From Planctopirus ephydatiae (GTDB taxonomy: Bacteria > Planctomycetota > Planctomycetia > Planctomycetales > Planctomycetaceae): a DNA stretch of 64,000 nt. The stretch's first letter is position 1, and each line of letters begins with the position of its first letter. The notes under the pieces are model-generated. The model was not told the DNA's origin. It saw only the letters and a program-made list of their open reading frames with translations, and made no database searches. This document shows, one piece after another, positions 49,663-59,691 of the stretch. Location of the stretch: contig NZ_CP036299.1 of the NCBI RefSeq assembly GCF_007752345.1, positions 3,807,501-3,871,500 of the forward strand. Reading direction: 5' to 3'. The translations under genes and the position numbers were made by a program.

Positions 49663-51003
49663 GTGGATAACGCTGAACCACTAGAACATTGGACATCCCA
49701 TATCGGCCTTTTCGGGTGGTACAAACTGGCGTTTCCCCCCAGTTGGAGTCTCATCGAGCGGCAAGGACATGTCCTGCTCCGCCCTGCAGAAGGCCAGGCG
49801 ACAATCTCTTTGACCGTCTCGTGGTCCAATCAGCCAGCCGATCCACAATCTGCACTCAAGAAGCTGCTCATTGATAAGTACGCACACCGCCGCCGCATGC
49901 AGGTGCGTGGCTCTGCTCACCCTGGAAACAATACTGGCTGGCATTGCGGCGAGACGCTTCTTCAGCCTCCTGCGAGTTTCTGGAAACGTTTGTGGGAACG
50001 CGGGAATTGGCAGAAGTTTCAGGTGACCGTGATTGCTGAGGGGCACCTGCTGCTGATGGCCGAACTGTTACAAGGGAATGATGTTGATCCTGAGTTCCAG
50101 ACATTAGCACAAGTCGTGATTCAGACTCTGAAACTGAATCCTGCACCCTGCGATCCACCGAATGTCTTTATCGCCAGAGCTGTCGATTTTATCCGGCAGG
50201 CCCATCCCGATCTGAATTGCCAGCAGGCTGGTGATCTGCAGATTCATCTGGGAGGGAGCACTGTCAGCCTCGTGAATTTTTACCGCGAGTACCTGCATCG
50301 ACCCAACTACTTTGAAGCGATTCTCGAAAACGCCGTGGGAACTCTGGTCAACCTGCAAAAGGAGACCTCCGGAAACTTTCGTCCCAAACGGGAGAGCGTA
50401 GTTCATCGGCTGATTCCCATGCTTTACCCCCAAAAATCGATTCGAAATGCCGTCGGTCCAGGACTGTTTGATACGGATCACTGGGAAGGCGGCCCCTTGC
50501 AACTGGCAACTCGCGAAGCCAACGAACTGGGTTTCGTCTGTGAAGGGTTCGCAGCAGATCTGGCGATGACTTATGTTGTTGATGAAGAGCAGGCGTACTG
50601 GTATGTGCAACCTGCACAGCTTGAAGACTGGGAGATGACTTACGAGGAACTGCGATCCATTGCTTTGGAAAATCTCGATCGACATTTTGAAGCCCACCCG
50701 ATGGAAATGACCGTCATAGAGAGTGAGCACGGACCGGCGGTCGCCATGCCTACCAAACCGGATGCTTACAATGCCGCACGACTGGCGAGTGAGTCTTTCC
50801 GCGAGCGATTGCGTCTACTTCTGGGCGGTTCGTGTGTGGTCGGTGTCCCGAATCGAGATTTTTTCGTCGCAGTCAGCCTTTCCTGTGAAGAGACTGTTGA
50901 ACAAATTCGTGAACGAGTGACCGTGGATCATCACCAGATGACCCATCCACTCACTTCGCGACTTCTGCTGATTACGGCCGATGGTGTCAGCGAATATGTC
51001 TGA
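49663..51003 (+). CDS. DUF1444 (YtpQ-like) family protein with extra N-terminal domain
   Basis: 446 residues from GTG 49663, with AAGGATC upstream. The C-terminal part (about 165-446) follows the DUF1444 pattern: VSLVNFYREYLHRP, then HRLIPMLYPQKSIRNA, MTYVVDEEQAYWYVQPAQLEDW and YEELRSIALENLDRHF. The N-terminal ~160 residues are an extra domain (WYKLAFPPSWSLIERQGHVLL) resembling small lipid- or protein-binding modules, not recognised. Function unknown. Confidence 0.75.
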   Translation: MDNAEPLEHWTSHIGLFGWYKLAFPPSWSLIERQGHVLLRPAEGQATISLTVSWSNQPADPQSALKKLLIDKYAHRRRMQVRGSAHPGNNTGWHCGETLLQPPASFWKRLWERGNWQKFQVTVIAEGHLLLMAELLQGNDVDPEFQTLAQVVIQTLKLNPAPCDPPNVFIARAVDFIRQAHPDLNCQQAGDLQIHLGGSTVSLVNFYREYLHRPNYFEAILENAVGTLVNLQKETSGNFRPKRESVVHRLIPMLYPQKSIRNAVGPGLFDTDHWEGGPLQLATREANELGFVCEGFAADLAMTYVVDEEQAYWYVQPAQLEDWEMTYEELRSIALENLDRHFEAHPMEMTVIESEHGPAVAMPTKPDAYNAARLASESFRERLRLLLGGSCVVGVPNRDFFVAVSLSCEETVEQIRERVTVDHHQMTHPLTSRLLLITADGVSEYV

Positions 51004-51129
51004 AGTCGCGATTACAAGTTGAGTATTCGTATCATCCATTGAATCGCACACTGGAATTATTCATACAGTATCGGTTAGGTGCACAATCGCCTCGTTGAAA
51101 TCAATGCTTAATTGCTAAGGGAAATGTTT

Positions 51130-51909
51130 GTGGAACGCTCGATGATTCTTCTGGGGACGGGAACCAGTCATGGCGTTCCGATCATTGGGTGTCACTGTCC
51201 GATCTGTCTGTCAGAAAACCCAAAGAATCACCGGACACGCTCAGGCGTTGCGGTCGAAGCCCCCGAAGGTCTTTTTTTGATCGACACATCGCCCGAGTTG
51301 CGAATTCAGCTCATTCGAGAGAAGATCGATCTCGTCCATGCGGCAATCTACACGCATTCCCATGCCGACCATATTTTCGGGCTCGATGACCTCAGGCTCT
51401 TTGGCTACCGGCTCAATCGACCCATTCCGCTCTACTGCGAAGAAATTGTCGAGCAACAATTAAGAGCAGCGTTCTCGTACGCGTTTGTCCCTCCGCCCCC
51501 TGATTTGCACATGGGGGCTGTCCCCATGCTCAAATTTGAGCGACTCTCTTTGGAGCCTTTTCAACTTTTAGGGCTGAATATCCTTCCCATCCGTTTGATG
51601 CACGGCAAACTTCCCGTCCTGGGTTTCCGGATTGGGAATGTGGCTTTCTGCACTGATGTCAGCTTTATCCCCGAAGAGAGTCTGGAGCGACTCATGGGCC
51701 TGGATGTGCTCATTATCGATGCCCTTCGCGACACACCTCATGCCACGCATTTTGGGATTCCGCAGGCACTGGAGATTATCCAATTGACACAGCCCAAACG
51801 AGCTTTTTTGACCCACGTTTCGCATCATCTCGATTACGAAACGACCAACAAGCGACTCCCGCCGCATGTGGAACTGGCGTATGATGGATTGCGAATCCCC
51901 TTGACCTGA
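51130..51909 (+). CDS. PhnP-like metallo-beta-lactamase fold phosphodiesterase
   Basis: About 259 residues. GTG 51130 has AAGG nearby; ATG 51142 (MILLGTGTSHGVP) is also possible. The Cys group (GCHCPICLS) at the start is typical of PhnP-like proteins. The metal motif THSHADH (near 77-83), a downstream LMHGKLPVLGF His, CTDVSFIPEE Asp and LTHVSHHLDY complete the binuclear site. It probably cleaves cyclic or linear phosphodiesters; no phn operon is nearby. Confidence 0.9.
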   Translation: MERSMILLGTGTSHGVPIIGCHCPICLSENPKNHRTRSGVAVEAPEGLFLIDTSPELRIQLIREKIDLVHAAIYTHSHADHIFGLDDLRLFGYRLNRPIPLYCEEIVEQQLRAAFSYAFVPPPPDLHMGAVPMLKFERLSLEPFQLLGLNILPIRLMHGKLPVLGFRIGNVAFCTDVSFIPEESLERLMGLDVLIIDALRDTPHATHFGIPQALEIIQLTQPKRAFLTHVSHHLDYETTNKRLPPHVELAYDGLRIPLT

Positions 51910-51976
51910 GATCGTGATCTTGGGAAGTTCACGTGCTGTGTCAATGACTTCCTGGTGCACAGAAGACAGGCCGCCC

Positions 51977-52390
51977 ATGAACCACGAACAGGCGTGCTGG
52001 AATTATCTCAAGTTGGCCAGTGTGGCAGACCAGAAGGGGCAATGGCTGCCTCGCAATCGCCTCTTGCTCATGGTTTCAATCACTGCAGCGCGCGCCGGCT
52101 GGCTGGATCTGGCTGACAAAGCTCGACAGTTATTGATTGCCTCAAATCCCAGACATCCCTTGAACTCGCCCCTGCCGATCGCCAACTCGCTCAATCAGGA
52201 ATCTGTTCAGTCACTGATTGATCGTTACTCCAGGCAGGTGAACTATGAGCGGGCAGAGCATCTGGTACTGCAATCGCACGACGCCCAAAATCTCTCGCCA
52301 GAAACCAGTGAATATCAGGCATGTCTGGAACTTTTCCATCGGCTGTCCACAAACACGACTGGATCGTCGTTTTCTGCAGAAGATGCTTGA
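51977..52390 (+). CDS. Small helical protein of unknown function
   Basis: 137 residues from ATG 51977 with AGG upstream. The composition is helical, with TPR-like phrasing (WNYLKLASVADQKGQWLPRN, AGWLDLADKARQLLIA, NYERAEHLVLQSHD). Not recognised. It follows the PhnP-like gene by 67 bases and may be co-transcribed; it converges with the sulfatase gene. Confidence 0.65.
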   Translation: MNHEQACWNYLKLASVADQKGQWLPRNRLLLMVSITAARAGWLDLADKARQLLIASNPRHPLNSPLPIANSLNQESVQSLIDRYSRQVNYERAEHLVLQSHDAQNLSPETSEYQACLELFHRLSTNTTGSSFSAEDA

Positions 52391-52421
52391 ATCCACTGAT
52401 TGCGCAGTTTTGCCTTTGCCA

Positions 52422-53894
52422 TTATGGAGTTGGTACCTGGTAGACATCCTTGTACCACGTCAGCAATCGGCGAGTCATCGCTGTAACGCGGGCCTGCTCT
52501 GCTGATGCCCGGTTGGTTGTTTCCTGCGGATCAAGTTCAAGCTGATACAGTTCCGCATGCTGCCCCTCGTGATCGACCAGAAGTTTCCATGGACCTTCAC
52601 GCATGGCCAGGAATGGACTGCGATTGGCCGCATCTTTCGGGAAGGCGAACGCTTCGGACTTACGTCCGTATTCCCAGAAATCTGCTCGTGGCTGCTGCTC
52701 TTCAATCACTGGCGTTGCCGTCGCCTGTGTGAAACACCCTGAGCAATTGTGGCCATCGAGCTTCCAGGAATTGGAGGCCAACAACTGCTCGCCAGTGCTT
52801 CCTCCGGCATAGGCAAGTAATGTAGGAAGCAGATCGAGACTGGTCAGAACCGTTCGATCATCCACTGCACCGGCAGGAATTCTTCCAGGCTGCCAGACGA
52901 TAAAGGGCACTCGAATTCCACCTTCGTACAGACTGAGTTTGGAGCCGCGTAACCCTCCGGTCCGTTCCTGATCGAAGGTGGGCAGCGGTCCATTGTCACC
53001 CATAAAGACCACCAGTGTCTTTTCGGCCATGGATTTCTGGCGAATCGCTTCGATCAATCTTCCCATCTGCGTGTCGAGATTTGCCATCACTGCTCGATAG
53101 CGATCACGCTCCGTCACTTCCTTGGCTGGAGGAGCCAAGTCAGACTGTAGTGCAGATAACTGCTCCTGGCTGGGCCTGAAAGGAACATGGACATCATCCA
53201 GCCAGAGTGTAATGAGAGCCGGCTGTTGAGGATCTTTTTGCAGAAACTCCATGGTCTGATCAACCAGCCAGTGTGTTCGTCGTGAACGGTGCACCTGACC
53301 CGGCTCCAACTGTTCTGACCAGGGTGGATACTGCTTTCCCAGGGGAGTGGCAGGTTCTGGGCTTTCCCATGTCCCTTGTGCATGATCGTAGCCATACGCC
53401 ACAAACTTGGGGGCATTGGTCACATCTCTACCACCACCTAAATGCCATTTTCCCAAATGGCAGGTTCGATACCCGATCGATTTGAAAATTCTCGCCATGG
53501 AAGGAGCTGTAGGGCTCAAAAAGTCGGCTTGCCCACAAGCCTTATTTCCGGCTCTTGTCTGCAGATAACTGGTAATCTTATGCCGACCGGGATAGCGACC
53601 AGTGACAAGAGCCGCCCGAGAGGGAGAACAGATGCAGGAGGCAGAGTAAAACTGTGTCCACCTCTTCCCTTCGCTGGCAAGCTGATCGAGTGCAGGTGTG
53701 GGTTGAATCTTGCCACCATAGCATCCGAGATCTCCCAAACCCATGTCATCAACGACGATCACTATGATATGTGGATGGGCTGGAGAAACTGTGAGGGCAG
53801 GACTGGTCACAACTGGCTTCTCACTTGCCAGAATCAGGCTCGTGGCTGGAAAGATCGCAAGACAAATTGCCCAGACTGGCCAAAGTCGTTGCAT
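52422..53894 (-). CDS. Exported sulfatase (formylglycine type)
   Basis: 490 residues. Signal peptide (LWPVWAICLAIFPATSLILA). The metal-binding VVDDMG sits at about 48-53. The activation motif C-S-P-S-R (89-93) carries the Cys converted to formylglycine. Also GKWHLGG near 150, and MGDNGPLPTF near 300. Planctomycetes encode many such enzymes, thought to release sulfate from algal polysaccharides. The substrate is unknown. No formylglycine-generating enzyme is nearby. Confidence 0.95.
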   Translation of the reverse strand: MQRLWPVWAICLAIFPATSLILASEKPVVTSPALTVSPAHPHIIVIVVDDMGLGDLGCYGGKIQPTPALDQLASEGKRWTQFYSASCICSPSRAALVTGRYPGRHKITSYLQTRAGNKACGQADFLSPTAPSMARIFKSIGYRTCHLGKWHLGGGRDVTNAPKFVAYGYDHAQGTWESPEPATPLGKQYPPWSEQLEPGQVHRSRRTHWLVDQTMEFLQKDPQQPALITLWLDDVHVPFRPSQEQLSALQSDLAPPAKEVTERDRYRAVMANLDTQMGRLIEAIRQKSMAEKTLVVFMGDNGPLPTFDQERTGGLRGSKLSLYEGGIRVPFIVWQPGRIPAGAVDDRTVLTSLDLLPTLLAYAGGSTGEQLLASNSWKLDGHNCSGCFTQATATPVIEEQQPRADFWEYGRKSEAFAFPKDAANRSPFLAMREGPWKLLVDHEGQHAELYQLELDPQETTNRASAEQARVTAMTRRLLTWYKDVYQVPTP

Positions 53895-54596
53895 AAAATC
53901 GATCTACCTTTCTGGTAGCCCTCAGAGGGCTATTTGCCAATATCTGCCTCGGGAGCGATCTGCGGTTTGATGAATTGAAACTTGCATCGATTGCTGAATG
54001 CCTGATGAGTTAAGCCCCCTTGGGGATTCTCTTGTTTAACCTCACCCGGAGATCAATCACCTCCCGAAAATCGGTTGAATTTCACTTTTTAAACCAACAA
54101 ATCGACACCGATTCCTGTTGTTTCCTCAGCAGCGCTTCCACCAGCTCTCCTAGATGACGAATCCACTTCCAGAATTCGTCCCATCGTCATGTTTTCAGGC
54201 ATTTCAGTTCACACAGGTGGAGCAGAAACTGGCTCGGGTGCATGCTGGCATCATGACATGATGATCGCCAGACGATGCTGATAAAATCACAAAGTTTTGT
54301 CTGATGCTGCGAATCGACACATCCAGACATGCAGAACCATCAACCTCTTGAAATTGATTGCACGCGCTATACAATTTCTAAGCCAGTGTCTGATCTGAAC
54401 AAACTGCAAATAGTCAAGCAGCTGACTTCGCAAAGGTGGCGAGATCACCAGAACCCACAGCAGTATGCATGATGGATGGTTTCCATGAACACGTCGGTCT
54501 GCCAGATCATGGATGAAAAAGTTGATGGTTGATCGACAAAACGCCAATTCCTCCCTGCCCCACAACAGACGTTATTTCTTCAGATCGAATTGCATC
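53895..54596. other. Long intergenic region between sulfatase and efflux remnant
   Basis: 702 bases. Several short frames occur on both strands, but none has a good ribosome-binding site or a recognisable motif. It may contain the old efflux-operon promoter and decayed sequence. Confidence 0.4.
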
Positions 54597-55988
54597 ATGC
54601 TCCTGAACTTTTCACAGCGCTGCCATTGTGCCTGGTGGGCCATCCTGATTGGCTTTTGCCTGGTTTCTGGATGCAGCAAAAAACCTGTCGCCGCTAAAGC
54701 TCCACCTCCACCCGAAGTTTATGTCGATCAACCGATTGAACGAACGATTACCAATTACGAGGAGTACACGGGCCGCATGGCCGCCGTTAAGACCGTGGAA
54801 CTTCGTGCCCGAGTGAGTGGTTACCTCGACAAGGTCCAGTTTGAAGATGGAGCCGATCTTCCCAAAGATGCTCTTCTGTTTCAGATCGATGACCGCCCCT
54901 TTCGTGCTGCTGTCTCTCAGGCACAATCGACGGTTTCTCAACTCGAAGCTCGGCTTGAACGTCTTCGGCGAACGGAAGATCGGGCGTTTCGACTCATCGA
55001 ACAAAAGGTGACCACGACAGAAGATTACGAAGTCGCCAAGTATCAGGCACTGGAGACAAAGTCCGAGCTTGAAGCCGCTCGTGCAAACCTCGATATCGCG
55101 AAACTCAATCTTGAGTTCACAACGATTCGTTCTCCGATTGATGGCCGAATCAGCCGGCGACTGGTTGACCCTGGTAACCTCGTTCAGGCCGACATCACAC
55201 CTCTGGCAACCATCGTCAGTCTGGATCCGCCTTATACCTGCTGGGATGCCGACGAACGAACGGTGCTTTAAGGCCGCCGACTGATTGCAGAAGGTAAGAT
55301 TCGTTCTGCCCGAGACGAGACCCTTGAGACGATGAAGGCTATTGCCGATCGTGAACTCTTCGAAAATATGCGGGCGGAATGGACGGAACTGGCCTATCTG
55401 CAACAGCAGGCCGGGAACACCGCGATCTATGCATTTCTTCTGGCGGTCGTGCTCGTGTTTCTGGTGCTCGCCGCTCAATATGAGAGCTGGGCTTTGCCGC
55501 TGGCGGTGATTCTGGTGGTGCCCATGTGCCTGTTGTGCTCGATATTGGGGGTGCTGCTGACCGGCTTGGATGTCAACATTTTCACACAGATTGGCTTTGT
55601 GGTGCTGGTGGGGCTGGCATGCAAAAACGCTATTCTGATTGTTGAATTCGCCAGAGCACGACGAGCTGCCGGTGTGCCACGTCAACAGGCGGTACTGGAA
55701 GCATGCCAGTTGCGTCTGCGTCCAATCATCATGACATCACTGGCGTTTATTCTGGGTGTGGTCCCCCTGATGATTGGCGAAGGAGCTGGTGCCGAAATGC
55801 GCCGCGCTCTGGGAACGGCAGTTTTCTGGGGCATGCTGGGAGTGACACTCTTTGGCATTTTCCTGACCCCCATTTTCTACGAAGTGATTCAATGGGTTGT
55901 CGATTGGCGAGAGAAGCGCAATCTGGCCGCAAAACAGACTTCCACTCTGCCCGCTAATAGTAGATCTGCTGATATACATCCAGCGTGA
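54597..55988 (+). pseudogene. RND efflux adaptor fused in frame to an RND transporter C terminus (deletion remnant with internal stop)
   Basis: The first part (54597-55268) is a membrane-fusion adaptor: lipobox LVSGC, VSGYLDKVQFEDGADL, coiled-coil hairpin and TTIRSPIDGRISRRLV. An in-frame TAA at 55269-55271 interrupts it. The same frame then continues with adaptor-like GRRLIAEGKIRSARDE to about 55320. From about 55325 (LETMKAIADREL) it matches the C-terminal end of an AcrB/MexF-type transporter: EWTELAYLQQQAGN, LVFLVLAAQYESWALPLAV, GFVVLVGLACKNAILIVEFAR, LRPIIMTSLAFILGVVPL. The rest of the adaptor and about the first 80 percent of the transporter are missing. One large internal deletion plus a nonsense change explains this. 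The C-terminal fragment alone (from ATG 55332) could not transport. Confidence 0.88.
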
Positions 55989-56189
55989 GCCCGGCAGCGA
56001 AGCTGCGACATTTCAGTTTCTACAGCCAGACTTAGTCGCCAAAACGGGCGTTCATTTGCTCCAGATACACATTCTGGCATAAACTCCCCCTGCTATGTCG
56101 CGTCCAGCCACACCTGTGAACACAAGACCACATGTTGCTGCGTGAGCATTCCGGAATCAGACACTCACTTATAGTCGGGAATTTCTTTC

Positions 56190-57662
56190 ATGTCTCAGCA
56201 TGACATTGGCCTGATTGGCCTCGCGGTGATGGGCCAGAATCTCGTTCTTAACATGGCGAACCACGGCTTTTCAGTCGGTGTTTACAACCGCACAACCGCC
56301 ACGACCGATGAATTCGTGGGTGGACTGAAGAACGAACCCGCAGACAAGGTGCATGCCGGGACGATTGATCGCGTCAAGGGTTATCACACCCTCGAAGACT
56401 TTGTGAAGAGCCTGAAAGCTCCCCGCCGTATCATGATTATGGTGAAGGCCGGGAAGCCAGTTGACGCCGTGATCGATCAACTGGAGCCGTTGCTCGACAA
56501 AGGCGACATTATCATCGACGGTGGTAACAGCGATTTTGTCGATACCAATCGCCGCGACAAAGATCTGCGAGAAAAAGGTTTGCGATTCATTGGAACCGGG
56601 GTTTCCGGTGGTGAAGAAGGTGCCCTCAAGGGCCCGAGCATTATGCCGGGCGGTCATGCCGATGCCTGGCCATTCGTGAAAGATATTTTCCAGGCCATCT
56701 CCGCCAAAGTCGGCCCGAACAACGACATCCCCTGCTGTGAATGGGTGGGAGACGCCGGTGCCGGCCATTATGTGAAGATGGTGCATAACGGGATTGAATA
56801 CGGCGATATGCAGCTCATCTGCGAAGCCTATTTCATTCTGAAACATGCTCTGGGGCTGTCGAACGAAGAGCTTTATCAGGTCTTCAAGTCCTGGAATGAA
56901 GGGGAACTCGAAAGTTACCTCATTGAAATCACTCGCGACATTTTCACAGTCAAAGATGGCAATTCGGGCGAGTACCTGGTTGACAAGATTCTCGATACCG
57001 CCGCCCAGAAGGGGACTGGCAAATGGATGAGCCAGCATGCTCTCGACCTGGGTGTGCCAACGACACTCATTACCGAAGCGGTCTACGCCCGCTGCCTGTC
57101 GGCTCAGAAAGATGCCCGTGTCCGCGCTTCGCAGATCCTCGAAGGGCCCAAGGATGCGAAATTCACGGGTGATAAGCAGCAGTTTATTGATGATGTCCGC
57201 CAGGCACTCTATGCCTCCAAGCTCTGCAGCTACGCTCAAGGGTATGTCCAGCTCGATGCTGCCGCCAAGGAATTTGGCTGGAAGCTGAACAACGGCAATA
57301 TCGCCCTGCTCTGGCGCGGCGGCTGCATTATTCGCAGTGCCTTCCTCGGTGATATCAAGACCGCTTTCGATAAGTCGCCCACTCTCGAAAACCTGCTGCT
57401 GGATGACTTCTTCAAGTCGGCTGTTGCCAAAGCACAGCCCAGCTGGCGACGGGTCATTTCCACAGCCGTCCAATTGGGCCTGCCCACACCGGTCTTCAGT
57501 GCTGCTTTGAGCTACTATGACGGCTATCGACAGGGCCGACTCCCTGCGAATCTGCTCCAGGCTCAGCGTGATTACTTCGGTGCCCATACTTATGAGCGCA
57601 CCGATAAGCCACGAGGTGAGTTCTTCCACACGGATTGGATTCGCGAACGCAAGCTCAGCTAA
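56190..57662 (+). CDS. gnd: 6-phosphogluconate dehydrogenase, decarboxylating
   Basis: Makes ribulose 5-phosphate, CO2 and NADPH in the pentose phosphate pathway. 490 residues. NADP-fold start IGLIGLAVMGQNLVLNMANHG, IIIDGGNSDFVDTNRR, GVSGGEEGALKGPSIMPGG, catalytic Lys/His region HYVKMVHNGIEYGDMQLI, and IALLWRGGCIIRSAFL. A terminator follows. Confidence 0.98.
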   Translation: MSQHDIGLIGLAVMGQNLVLNMANHGFSVGVYNRTTATTDEFVGGLKNEPADKVHAGTIDRVKGYHTLEDFVKSLKAPRRIMIMVKAGKPVDAVIDQLEPLLDKGDIIIDGGNSDFVDTNRRDKDLREKGLRFIGTGVSGGEEGALKGPSIMPGGHADAWPFVKDIFQAISAKVGPNNDIPCCEWVGDAGAGHYVKMVHNGIEYGDMQLICEAYFILKHALGLSNEELYQVFKSWNEGELESYLIEITRDIFTVKDGNSGEYLVDKILDTAAQKGTGKWMSQHALDLGVPTTLITEAVYARCLSAQKDARVRASQILEGPKDAKFTGDKQQFIDDVRQALYASKLCSYAQGYVQLDAAAKEFGWKLNNGNIALLWRGGCIIRSAFLGDIKTAFDKSPTLENLLLDDFFKSAVAKAQPSWRRVISTAVQLGLPTPVFSAALSYYDGYRQGRLPANLLQAQRDYFGAHTYERTDKPRGEFFHTDWIRERKLS

Positions 57663-57699
57663 GTTTGCTCACGGAAGTGGTGACATTGCTCGATTTCGA

Positions 57700-57736
57700 A
57701 TGCCCTGCTGGAGTTCAACTTCAGCAGGGCATTTTC
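57700..57736 (+). terminator. Rho-independent terminator of gnd
   Basis: ATGCCCTGCTG (57700-57710) pairs with CAGCAGGGCAT (57722-57732); three more pairs extend the stem to a 5-base loop. TTTT follows. The rest of the 321-base gap to the next gene shows nothing else. Confidence 0.9.
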
Positions 57737-57983
57737 GTCCCGAATGGCACTGAGCCTGGCACTGAGCCGCAAAGTTTACTCAGGCGGAATTGGCCGCACT
57801 TTTCGTGTATGACCAGAAAAATCGGCGGACTTCGCCGCAGATGATGCTTTCGGGCTGTCGATGCTACTCGTGAAGGATCGCAAGCTGCCGAATGGAATCG
57901 GGGCGGCCACGGAGGGCAGTCAAGCATGACGTGTCCCACGATGGTCTTCAGGTACATCCCCAAGCCATCGGAAGGTAGATCAC

Positions 57984-58301
57984 ATGCGGGCAAATCGCTT
58001 CACTCAAATCGCACAAGTTGCACTCTGCGGAGTGATGTTGACCTGGACAGGTTGTCGAGCTGCTCAAGTGACTGAGCAAACAGCTCCACCTACACCACCC
58101 TACACCGAATATCCATCCAATGGCGAACCCATGCCACTGCTGCAGCCAATTCCACCATCTGGCGGATCGGGGGAAATGATGCTGCCCCCTTCACCACCTC
58201 CTGCCCCGGCTTCCGAATCAGCCAGCACATCATCGTCTGAGCGCGGTATTCGGAACGTCAGTTGGAATCCAAAAACGTGGTTTTCCGGTGTGAATCGATA
58301 A
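57984..58301 (+). CDS. Small Pro-rich exported protein, possible lipoprotein
   Basis: 105 residues; GGAAGG lies 8 bases before ATG. A signal peptide (IAQVALCGVMLTWTGC) ends at Cys24, but Trp at -3 makes it an imperfect lipobox. The mature part is Pro/Ser-rich (PPTPPYTEYP, LPPSPPPAPA) and probably unstructured. Not recognised. Converges with fhcB. Confidence 0.65.
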   Translation: MRANRFTQIAQVALCGVMLTWTGCRAAQVTEQTAPPTPPYTEYPSNGEPMPLLQPIPPSGGSGEMMLPPSPPPAPASESASTSSSERGIRNVSWNPKTWFSGVNR

Positions 58302-58323
58302 CGATTCCGCAGATCACCAGGGA

Positions 58324-59607
58324 TCAGCGCGACAATCCATTCCAGATCTTATCGAGAACCGTCGCAAGATCAGGCAGAGATGAATCGTTCCAGGGTCGGG
58401 CGGGAATTGTCAGCTGATCCAACCGGTGAAATACAGCTCGGCGATCAATCCCATCGCGTTGGACGCGTATATCAACAAGCTGAGGAAAACTGCATTCGGT
58501 GGAGTATGATCGAAACCATATGACAGGTTGTGCTGCCATCTGGGCGATCGATTCTGAAGGAATATGCTCGAGGGCGTGGTCACCGACCAGCACCAGACAG
58601 TCAGTATTTTTCTCCCGAAGCAACCGTTCTACAGAAAAACGGTTGCCATCGTGATCAATCTGCCCCTGCTGGAAACTGATCGCCCCGGTATAGCCGGTCT
58701 GCCACGTGCAGACGACGGAACCCATCCCGAAATCGCCATGGTTGGCCAGATATTGCGAATGGAATGCCCGGCCATCATTGAGTTCGATGACCAGTCGTTG
58801 CAAAGACTCCGTGGCTAATGCGGCCATTTCGGGCTGGCAGAAAGCTTCTCCGAAAAAGAGACATCCATACCGGGTCGAGTGCAGCAGTTCTGCCAATTCG
58901 GCCACGCTGGCATCTGCGGATGAAGTTGCGACTTGCTGATTCTTTTGACGAATCATGCTTCTTAAATGTTGTAGCTTCGAAAACGTGAGATCTTTTCCCC
59001 AGGGGAAATGGTGAACCGTCTGGCCGCTGGCTGTCAGTTGCTGGATCGACGATGGCAAAACATCTCCAACAACAATCCATCGGAGTGGTCGTTTCGAACC
59101 CGTTTGCTCGATGTTCTGTTGGCAAATCCGCTCAATCAGTCGCGGATGTGAAAGCGCAGGATCACAGCCCCAAAGTATGATCACATCGGCCCGGGAACGA
59201 ACATCGCCCAGGGAGCAGACGACTTGTCCAACATGGCTGGCTGCCCGACTGGCACCTTCAGCGATTGGAGAAGCAGGCGAGACTAGTATTCCTCGACTTT
59301 TTTCGGCAGTAGCCACAATCGATCGGCTGGCAGCCAGCGATTGTTGATGGTCAACAATCCAGAGTGGAGCGCGGGCCGCCTGTAGCCATGTGATAGCTTC
59401 CAGAATCTGATGTTCCAATGATCTCTCAGGAAGTTCGATCGGTTCCTGCGATCTCATCAGCCAATCGGCACCCCGTGGGCAGATCTGCTTGAGGTTCGAC
59501 TCCAGGGCAGCGATACCACTGGAGACATCCGGGTCGTCGCATAGCAGATTACAGCCCAGGCAGGTGAGCAGATTCTCTGTCTGGCCTGTCCTGGAGAGAT
59601 CATTCAT
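58324..59607 (-). CDS. fhcB: Formylmethanofuran dehydrogenase subunit B homologue (FhcB)
   Basis: 427 residues. The N terminus carries CLGCNLLC (Cys16, 19, 23) plus Cys43 (QICPRGAD), a 4Fe-4S pattern of FwdB/FhcB-type molybdopterin-fold proteins. A second half includes NDGRAFHSQYLANHGDFGMG and FLVL-type dinucleotide-fold strands; overall length fits FhcB. Planctomycetes are known to hold tetrahydromethanopterin C1-transfer genes, where FhcB is one subunit of the formyltransferase/hydrolase complex. No other C1 gene is in the window. It lies 84 bases after the dihydrouridine synthase on the same strand. Confidence 0.8.
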   Translation of the reverse strand: MNDLSRTGQTENLLTCLGCNLLCDDPDVSSGIAALESNLKQICPRGADWLMRSQEPIELPERSLEHQILEAITWLQAARAPLWIVDHQQSLAASRSIVATAEKSRGILVSPASPIAEGASRAASHVGQVVCSLGDVRSRADVIILWGCDPALSHPRLIERICQQNIEQTGSKRPLRWIVVGDVLPSSIQQLTASGQTVHHFPWGKDLTFSKLQHLRSMIRQKNQQVATSSADASVAELAELLHSTRYGCLFFGEAFCQPEMAALATESLQRLVIELNDGRAFHSQYLANHGDFGMGSVVCTWQTGYTGAISFQQGQIDHDGNRFSVERLLREKNTDCLVLVGDHALEHIPSESIAQMAAQPVIWFRSYSTECSFPQLVDIRVQRDGIDRRAVFHRLDQLTIPARPWNDSSLPDLATVLDKIWNGLSR

Positions 59608-59691
59608 CGTCGTAAAATCTCATGTTCACTGAATAGGAAACCTTTGAGTGAATCGCACTGGGCGATCTCGTCTCCGTCGTCCCGGGATCAA

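Noticed and set aside
54287-54565. 92-codon minus-strand frame upstream of the efflux remnant
   Set aside because: No start signal or recognisable motif; composition Cys/Trp/Ile-rich in a way typical of chance frames.
56271-57629. 452-codon frame antisense to gnd
   Set aside because: A long shadow caused by codon bias of gnd; gnd itself is unmistakable.
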